Source of the DNA: an uncultured Erythrobacteraceae bacterium
Lineage (GTDB): Bacteria; Pseudomonadota; Alphaproteobacteria; Sphingomonadales; Sphingomonadaceae
Direction of reading: 5' to 3'
NCBI GenBank assembly: GCA_946482075.1
Contig: CAMLQG010000103.1
Coordinates: 1-10,282 of the forward strand
DNA length: 10,282 bases
The notes under the pieces are model-generated. The model was not told where the DNA came from and made no database searches. It saw nothing but the letters and a program-made list of their open reading frames with translations. Numbering within the stretch: the stretch's first letter is position 1; every line of letters starts with the position of its first letter. Below, piece by piece: positions 6,330-10,282 of the stretch. Made by a program: the position numbers and the translations under genes.

Positions 6330-6994
6330 CAGGAGATAGGCCAGCGCAACTGCCACTCTTGGGCACGGGTTATGGCATCCCGCACCGAGTCTTCTGAAAG
6401 AGGGCTCGCGCCTTCACGATCTACAACAGCAAGAAGCTGAGCAACCTGGTTGTAGATCGAAGCTGCCGAGGTGCCGACTTCCAATCCCTCTTTTGAGGCG
6501 ACGGCAGCGAATGCTGCGGCGAATTTGATCCAATCATCTTTTCGGATCCTCGCTCCGGTGCCCGTGAGTGTTGCGGGCCGTATATCTTCCGCGTTGGCGG
6601 TTGCGGTTGGTGCAAAGGGAGAGGTTGGAATTTGCGATCCGAACACCTCGATCAACCCAGCCTTGTCGAAGGATATCCCGACCCCGGACACGCGGCGCTC
6701 TGTCCTTGGGTAGACGTCGCCAGTTTGCAACGACAGCTCGTTACGCGCCAGTTGGAAGGCGATATTGCCCCGTCCTTTCTGGTCTAGCCGAAGATCACTG
6801 GCCCTATCCACGACGTAATCTTCCTCTTCCGTGGTCCGAATTCCGTGAACTATTTGTGCTTTCCGCAGCCGAATTTTCAGCAGCCCGTGACACGCGTTTT
6901 GGTTCAGCATCTCGCTTATCTGGTGAGGATATTTCTCGACAAGCCATTCCCTGATTTCAAGAAGGCCCACCCATTCAATCGCTTCGTCACTCAT
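6329..6994 (-). CDS. Hypothetical protein between integrase and excisionase, 221 aa
   Basis: I do not recognise this protein by name. Residues 5-50 look like a helical domain (LLEIREWLVEKYP, 11-23). The middle contains GVGISFDKAGLIEVFG (104-119). The C-terminal part (150-215) is helical, with KDDWIKFAAAFAAVASKEGL (152-171) and SIYNQVAQLL (179-188), and may be a winged-helix or helix-turn-helix-like module. No membrane segment is seen. I chose the ATG at 6994 because GGAGG lies four bases upstream; an in-frame GTG at 7078 would add 28 proline- and arginine-rich residues and looks less natural. It is slightly AT-richer than the replication genes, and its location matches the place where many satellites and islands carry accessory cargo. 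Confidence 0.7.
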   Translation of the reverse strand: MSDEAIEWVGLLEIREWLVEKYPHQISEMLNQNACHGLLKIRLRKAQIVHGIRTTEEEDYVVDRASDLRLDQKGRGNIAFQLARNELSLQTGDVYPRTERRVSGVGISFDKAGLIEVFGSQIPTSPFAPTATANAEDIRPATLTGTGARIRKDDWIKFAAAFAAVASKEGLEVGTSAASIYNQVAQLLAVVDREGASPLSEDSVRDAITRAQEWQLRWPIS

Positions 6995-7086
6995 ATCGCC
7001 TCCGCGCGGGCGTCCGCGTATAGGAAGGGGCGGAAGGGCCGGGCGGAAACCGACCTTTTCGGGAGCTACCCTATCCACCCCGACGC

Positions 7087-8349
7087 TCAGCCCGATTTCG
7101 CGAGCGGAACCACGTTGTCAGCATCGACCAGTAGGGCAGCGAGAAAGCCCCCCCACTTGTCCATCGCTTCTCGCTTTTCGTCGCCGTAGTCATGGCGCTG
7201 ATAGACACGGGCAATACCCGACTTGGACCGGCCGGCCAGGCGGTTCTCGCAAGCCTCGATCACATCGCCGCTGATGCGAAGGCGCTGCATGTGCGTTGCC
7301 ATCGAGCGGCGCAGATCATGCAGCCGCCAGGGTTCTAGATCGGCTTCCTCGTCTTCCTTCTGCATCGCTTCCAACATCGCTTTGTCCAATGCCAGCTTGC
7401 ATTTGGAGAAACCGGATATCGGCGTGGTGCCCGTTGTCGAGAAGACCAGTCCTCGCTTCGGCCACTTATCGGCGCCTGCCAGAACATCCAGTTCCGCGAC
7501 GGCAAGGGCCGGCAGCGGAAGAAGGTTTTCAACGCCGTTCTTAGCCCGCGCGGCTGGCACCAGCCATTCCCGTCGAGCGCGGTTCAATTCGCGCCAGTCG
7601 AGTCCTGACATCTCATTCCGGCGCTGACCTGTGATAGCCAGCAGCCGGACGAACGATCCGAAGGGCTTGGGCAGACCTTCCGACGCCGAGAACATCAGCT
7701 TCAGTTCCGCATCGTCCAGAACGCGATCACGGCTTTCCACGGCTGGTGGAGCCTCAATCCCCTCCATTGGATTTGTCGCGATATCGCCACGGCCGACAGC
7801 CCAGCGCAGCATCCGGCGGAGAATTGCGTATGAATTGCGGCGAACGGCTGGCTGGCTCTTCGGGATCTTGTCCAGGAGGCGCGTTAGATCGCCACGGGTG
7901 AGCGAGGGCAGGGGAGTGTCCCCCAGCTCAGGCTTCAGGTGCAGGCGCACGACGGTTTCCGCGAAGCCGTAGGATCGATCCTTCCAATTGCCCTTCACCT
8001 CCGTTCTCAGGAAGCGATCGGCATAGACGTTGAAGGCCAGTTCCGAAGCCTCCAGACGCATGCGCTTCTTCTCGGTCGCGGGATCAGTCCCCTGTGCCAC
8101 CATCCGCATAAGCCGTTCGGCTTCCGTGCGGGCGCTGTCAGGGGTCCATGTTCCCATCGGGCCGATCGTGAAACGCTTTGTCTTGCCAGCACGGCCACCA
8201 TGCATGCGATACTGGATCAGAAACACGGCCTTCCCGGCTGGCGTTCGCTTCACACCAAAGCCCTTGCAATCAGTATCCCACAGGAAGGCGTCTGAAGGCC
8301 CAGCCTTGAGGGCGTCAACAGATCGCTTCGTGATTTTCGCGCTCGCCAT
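7087..8349 (-). CDS. Tyrosine-type site-specific integrase, 420 aa
   Basis: It catalyses integration and, with a recombination directionality factor, excision of the element at its att site. The N-terminus (1-95) is an arm-binding DUF4102-type domain (MASAKITKRSVDALK, then GFGVKRTPAGKAVFLIQYR). A core-binding SAM-like region (about 100-190) and the catalytic domain follow, with TGQRRNE (R243), RAKNG (probable K270), LHDLRRS (H344, R347) and the nucleophile region VYQRHDYGDEK (Y388). The second active-site histidine expected near 'LNH' is Arg370 here (CENRLAG). I chose the ATG at 8349 because TGGAG lies seven bases upstream; the frame also runs to 8376. It is transcribed away from the tRNA half at 8499-8543, its likely att site. 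Confidence 0.95.
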   Translation of the reverse strand: MASAKITKRSVDALKAGPSDAFLWDTDCKGFGVKRTPAGKAVFLIQYRMHGGRAGKTKRFTIGPMGTWTPDSARTEAERLMRMVAQGTDPATEKKRMRLEASELAFNVYADRFLRTEVKGNWKDRSYGFAETVVRLHLKPELGDTPLPSLTRGDLTRLLDKIPKSQPAVRRNSYAILRRMLRWAVGRGDIATNPMEGIEAPPAVESRDRVLDDAELKLMFSASEGLPKPFGSFVRLLAITGQRRNEMSGLDWRELNRARREWLVPAARAKNGVENLLPLPALAVAELDVLAGADKWPKRGLVFSTTGTTPISGFSKCKLALDKAMLEAMQKEDEEADLEPWRLHDLRRSMATHMQRLRISGDVIEACENRLAGRSKSGIARVYQRHDYGDEKREAMDKWGGFLAALLVDADNVVPLAKSG

Positions 8350-8380
8350 GTGATTGCTCCAGTAACCACCTAGCAATCAC
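8350..8380 (-). promoter_or_regulatory. Inverted repeat in the integrase leader
   Basis: On the minus strand GTGATTGCT (8380-8372) and AGCAATCAC (8358-8350) form a perfect 9-bp stem with a 13-base loop. The stem ends immediately before the integrase ATG (8349). The integrase ribosome binding site (TGGAG) lies at the loop/stem border, so folding could hide it. It could equally be an operator for a dimeric repressor. Confidence 0.6.
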
Positions 8381-8392
8381 CTTAAATCCAAG

Positions 8393-8484
8393 TCGGTGCA
8401 AAACCAAGAAAGAACATGCAAGGAACAGTGGCGGTATAGCGTACTCTGTGGATAGCCATTGAAACCCACTGCGACTCGGTGCAA
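8393..8484 (+). repeat. Pair of direct repeats flanking the integrase promoter region (possible arm-type sites)
   Basis: TCGGTGCAA occurs at 8393-8401 and 8476-8484, within a wider match (A-x-TCGGTGCAA). The copies are 83 bp apart, close to eight helical turns, between the integrase gene and the tRNA half. Short direct repeats beside a tRNA core are typical arm-binding sites of tyrosine integrases, but this is inferred from position only. Confidence 0.45.
8435..8464 (-). promoter_or_regulatory. Weak candidate promoter of the integrase gene
   Basis: On the minus strand TTTCAA (8464-8459) and GCTATA (8440-8435) are separated by 18 bases and lie upstream of the integrase leader. The match to the -35/-10 consensus is poor; it is only the best candidate I see in this 149-bp non-coding stretch. 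Confidence 0.2.
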
Positions 8485-8498
8485 GTCAGACCACCAAA

Positions 8499-8543
8499 CT
8501 ACGAATCTGAGGGTCGGACGTTCGAATCGTTCCGGGCGCGCCA
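8499..8543 (+). tRNA. 3' half of tRNA-Arg(ACG): attachment site (partial, not a functional tRNA)
   Basis: The 45 bases match tRNA positions 32-76 exactly in layout. They comprise anticodon loop CTACGAA (8499-8505, anticodon ACG at 8501-8503), 3' anticodon stem TCTGA, a 5-base variable loop, T stem GGACG/CGTTC (one G-U pair) around loop TTCGAAT, acceptor strand CGGGCGC, discriminator G and encoded CCA (8541-8543). The 5' half is missing: the five bases before the loop (CCAAA) pair only partly with TCTGA, and no GCGCCCG acceptor strand occurs upstream. This is what an integrase-made att site looks like when it uses the anticodon loop and the 3' half of a tRNA gene. The reconstituted tRNA gene is expected at the other end of the element. 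Confidence 0.88.
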
Positions 8544-10196
8544 TTTCGGTTCAAAACCACGAACGCCTAGCACCGCCGCCTCTACGCCAGAGGCGGCGGT
8601 GAGGGTGCGGAGCAGCTCGCTCCGCAAGCCGCGAATGCGAACCTCCGTCTTGCTCACCACCTCGACGCGCTGGGCGACCGCCCGGATATGATCGCGCGCG
8701 AATGACCCATCACCCTTCCGCAGCTTCCTGCGCGCCGCCATCGCAAAGGCCCGCAGGCTTTCGGGCGTGATGGCCGGTCCGATCTTCTCGATATGCGCCA
8801 CCGCCCGCTCGGCGTCGCCCCTGGCCTGGTCGCGCGTCGCCGTCAGCTCCGCGATCCGATCCTTGAGCGACGGATCGCTTACGTCGATCACGCCATTCTC
8901 GATCGCGTTATAGAGCCGCTTGAGCTTCGCTTCCGCCTCGGTCGCGCGGCGCTCCAGATCAGCGACATGGAGCCGCCGCTGATCCACCCATTCGTCGCGG
9001 CGTTCGAGGATTTGATCCATCATCTCCTCAAGCCGCTTCGGATCGAGCAGCCGCCACTCCAGATGCCCGACCACGGCTTCGTTCAGCCGATCCATCGGAA
9101 CCGTAATGCCGGGGCAGCCCTTCGCGCCCTGCCGCGCCTTCGTGGAGCAGGTGTAATAGCGATACTCGCGGCCGACGCTGCTAGTGCCGGTGCGCAGGGT
9201 CATCGCCCCGCCGCAGCACGCGCAGAAGCAGATGCCCGTGAGCAGCGTTGGCCCCCCAACGGCCATCGGCGGCATCATCTTCGGGCTGCGCGCCTTGAGC
9301 GACCGCTGCACAGCCTCGAACTCCGCCTCCGAGACGATGGCGGGCACTTCCATGATGGCGTGCTCGCTTTCGGGCTTGGGGGCCTTGGTGCGATAGTCCC
9401 GATAGTTGAACTTGTGCTGGCCGATATAGGTAGTGCGGGTGAGCACCTGATGCACGGCTCCAAGCCCCCAGCGCCCGCCGTCGCGGGTGCGGGTGTTGTT
9501 GTCGTTGAGCCAGGTCGCGATGGCCTTGAGGCCCATCGGCCCGCTATCATCGACGCCGTTCAGCGCCATCCGGTAGATGCGCCGCACGGTCTCGGCCTGG
9601 ATCGGGTCGATCTCCAGCTTCTTCTTGACCTTCGCGCCGCGGTGCCCGGCCTCGACGATCCGATAGCCGATGGGCGCGCGCGCGCCGTTCCAGAAGCCCT
9701 GGCGCGCGTTCTCCTTCATCGACCGCAGAGTATGCTTGCCGTTCTCCTTCGACTGATATTCGTCGAACAACGTCATGATCTGGCGCATCATCACGCTCAT
9801 CGGATCGTCGCCCAAATCCTGCGTGATCGAGATCAACCGCACGCCGTTCTTCGCCAGCTTGCGGACGTAGAACTCGAACTGGAACTGGTCGCGGAAGAAG
9901 CGCGAGAAACTGTGGACCAGGATCACGTTGAATGGCGACGGCTTCTGCATCGCCGCGTCGATCATCGCCTGAAACGCCGGCCGACGATCATCGGTCGCGG
10001 TATTGCCCGGTTCGACGAACTCGGCCGCGATCTCCCAGCTGCGCGACAGGCAATAGCCTTCGATCTGCCGGCGCTGGTCGGGGATCGACAGGTCGCTCTC
10101 GGCCTGGCGGCCGGTGGAGACGCGCAGATAGAGCGCGGTGCGGGCCATCGCCATAACCGGCGAGGTGTCCTCGACGCGAAGGACGGCGTCGGTCAT
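8499..10196 (-). CDS. Large serine recombinase with zinc ribbon, 565 aa
   Basis: The N-terminal resolvase domain shows ALYLRVSTGRQ (21-31; nucleophile S27, R25), DRRPAFQAMI (70-79) and HSFSRFFRD (95-103; R99, R102). The recombinase domain spans about 170-310, including GARAPIGYRIV (171-181). The zinc ribbon has C325, C328, C350 and C361. A long coiled coil follows at about 385-470. Such enzymes move elements by serine-mediated recombination. The ATG at 10196 has AAGGA ten bases upstream; ATGs at 10154 and 10148 still precede the catalytic serine. The tail is odd: residues 552-565 and the TAG stop are the antisense of the tRNA-Arg half. The gene is clearly GC-richer than the integrase side, suggesting a different origin. 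It could be the integrase of a second element or a remnant of one. Confidence 0.92.
   Translation of the reverse strand: MTDAVLRVEDTSPVMAMARTALYLRVSTGRQAESDLSIPDQRRQIEGYCLSRSWEIAAEFVEPGNTATDDRRPAFQAMIDAAMQKPSPFNVILVHSFSRFFRDQFQFEFYVRKLAKNGVRLISITQDLGDDPMSVMMRQIMTLFDEYQSKENGKHTLRSMKENARQGFWNGARAPIGYRIVEAGHRGAKVKKKLEIDPIQAETVRRIYRMALNGVDDSGPMGLKAIATWLNDNNTRTRDGGRWGLGAVHQVLTRTTYIGQHKFNYRDYRTKAPKPESEHAIMEVPAIVSEAEFEAVQRSLKARSPKMMPPMAVGGPTLLTGICFCACCGGAMTLRTGTSSVGREYRYYTCSTKARQGAKGCPGITVPMDRLNEAVVGHLEWRLLDPKRLEEMMDQILERRDEWVDQRRLHVADLERRATEAEAKLKRLYNAIENGVIDVSDPSLKDRIAELTATRDQARGDAERAVAHIEKIGPAITPESLRAFAMAARRKLRKGDGSFARDHIRAVAQRVEVVSKTEVRIRGLRSELLRTLTAASGVEAAVLGVRGFEPKWRARNDSNVRPSDS
8571..8601. 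repeat. Perfect 13-bp hairpin inside the 3' end of the serine recombinase gene
   Basis: CACCGCCGCCTCT (8571-8583) and AGAGGCGGCGGTG (8589-8601) pair perfectly around a 5-base loop, 28 bp from the tRNA end. It lies within codons for about residues 532-542. No T run follows on either strand, so it is not a standard terminator. It could be a recombinase or att-associated structure, or a by-product of GC-rich coding. Confidence 0.6.
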
Positions 10197-10214
10197 GGCA
10201 TGAACATCCTTATC

Positions 10215-10282
10215 TCACGGCAAGGGTCCGAACAGGTCGTCCAGCTCCTTGCGCAAATGGCCTTCGATGACGCGCAACTCGG
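10215..10282 (-). CDS. Hypothetical protein, C-terminal end only (cut by window edge)
   Basis: The minus strand is open from the window edge to a TGA at 10217-10215 and gives 22 residues, ELRVIEGHLRKELDDLFGPL then P. The end is charged and probably helical. It stops 18 bases before the serine recombinase ATG, and that gap holds the recombinase's AAGGA ribosome binding site, so the two are probably one transcript. The family cannot be identified. DUF2924 genes often precede such recombinases, but this tail does not resemble what I remember of them. Confidence 0.5.
   Translation of the reverse strand, partial: ELRVIEGHLRKELDDLFGPLP

Larger units (their letters stand above)
1..8543. mobile_element. 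Integrated element (satellite- or island-like), left end not in window
   Basis: A tyrosine integrase, an AlpA-like excisionase/regulator and a primase/helicase-type replication block all read on the minus strand and end on the right at a tRNA-Arg 3' half, the usual signature of a tRNA-integrated element. I found no second copy of the 45-base tRNA half in the window, so the left boundary lies outside it, and the + strand genes at 1-1076 belong to the element only by inference. No capsid, portal, terminase, relaxase or type IV secretion gene is recognisable here. That fits a phage satellite or small replicating island, but an incomplete view of a larger prophage or integrative element is also possible. 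Confidence 0.6.
8499..10282. mobile_element. Second element or remnant with serine recombinase, right end not in window
   Basis: The serine recombinase gene runs right up to and into the tRNA-Arg 3' half, as expected for an integrase gene lying next to its own att site. The shift to GC-richer sequence begins at the tRNA half. This suggests that a second element occupies the same tRNA locus, to the right of the first. The far boundary is not visible, and the region could also be ordinary flanking DNA with an old recombinase gene. Confidence 0.4.

Noticed and set aside
5875..6339. 154-aa + strand open frame
   Set aside because: It crosses the 58-aa and AlpA-like genes and the repeat region in antisense; the AlpA helix-turn-helix on the minus strand is clear.
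8486..8543. An intact tRNA-Arg gene
   Set aside because: The 5' half is missing. A TCAGA that could pair with the 3' anticodon stem occurs at 8486-8490 but is separated from the loop by eight bases, and no D arm or acceptor 5' strand is present.
8479..8691. 70-aa + strand open frame through the tRNA half
   Set aside because: It starts in the att region and runs through the tRNA half into antisense of the recombinase; there is no ribosome binding site and no family pattern.
1..10282. CRISPR array, rRNA gene or insertion-sequence ends
   Set aside because: I saw no regularly spaced repeats, no rRNA-like sequence and no transposase or terminal inverted repeat pair beyond the recombinases described.

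Overview
The window looks like accessory (mobile-element) DNA from an alphaproteobacterium, most likely a sphingomonad (Sphingomonadaceae). I base this on the high GC content and on the kinds of proteins present: a DUF4102-type tyrosine integrase, a CHC2/Toprim primase, a DUF3987 protein, an HGGxSTG protein and a zinc-ribbon serine recombinase. The taxonomic guess rests on recalled family resemblance, not on a search.

Layout from left to right. (1) Positions 1-1076 read on the + strand: the last 46 codons of an unrecognised gene, a strong intrinsic terminator, then a single-pass membrane protein of unknown function. (2) Positions 1109-1193 hold three small hairpins where this gene converges with everything to its right. 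(3) Positions 1202-6201 form a tightly packed minus-strand operon read right to left: AlpA-like excisionase/regulator (6201), a 58-aa small protein, a 130-aa protein, a DnaG-like CHC2/Toprim primase, a DUF3987 ATPase-like protein, a 164-aa protein, a 98-aa protein, a 296-aa protein and an 82-aa HGGxSTG protein. After the first gene, every junction overlaps: four ATGA overlaps, then 11 bp, 8 bp and finally 149 bp. (4) Positions 6202-6329 are the operon's upstream region and carry short direct and inverted repeats. (5) Positions 6329-6994 encode a 221-aa protein of unknown function lying between the excisionase and the integrase. (6) Positions 7087-8349 encode the tyrosine integrase, followed by a 149-bp leader/att region. 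(7) Positions 8499-8543 are exactly the 3' half of a tRNA-Arg(ACG) gene, from anticodon-loop base 32 to the CCA end, with no 5' half beside it. (8) Positions 8499-10196 encode a large serine recombinase whose last 14 residues and stop codon are read from the antisense strand of that tRNA half, and positions 10215-10282 hold the end of a gene just upstream of it.

Interpretation. The minus-strand block (integrase, excisionase, primase, helicase-like protein, small proteins) resembles a self-replicating integrated element of the phage-satellite or P4-like kind. It has no recognisable capsid, tail or conjugation genes in view. Its right end is the tRNA-Arg 3' half; its left end, with the expected reconstituted tRNA, is not in the window. 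A second, GC-richer element or remnant with its own serine recombinase abuts the same tRNA half, so the locus is probably a tRNA-Arg integration hotspot carrying elements in tandem.
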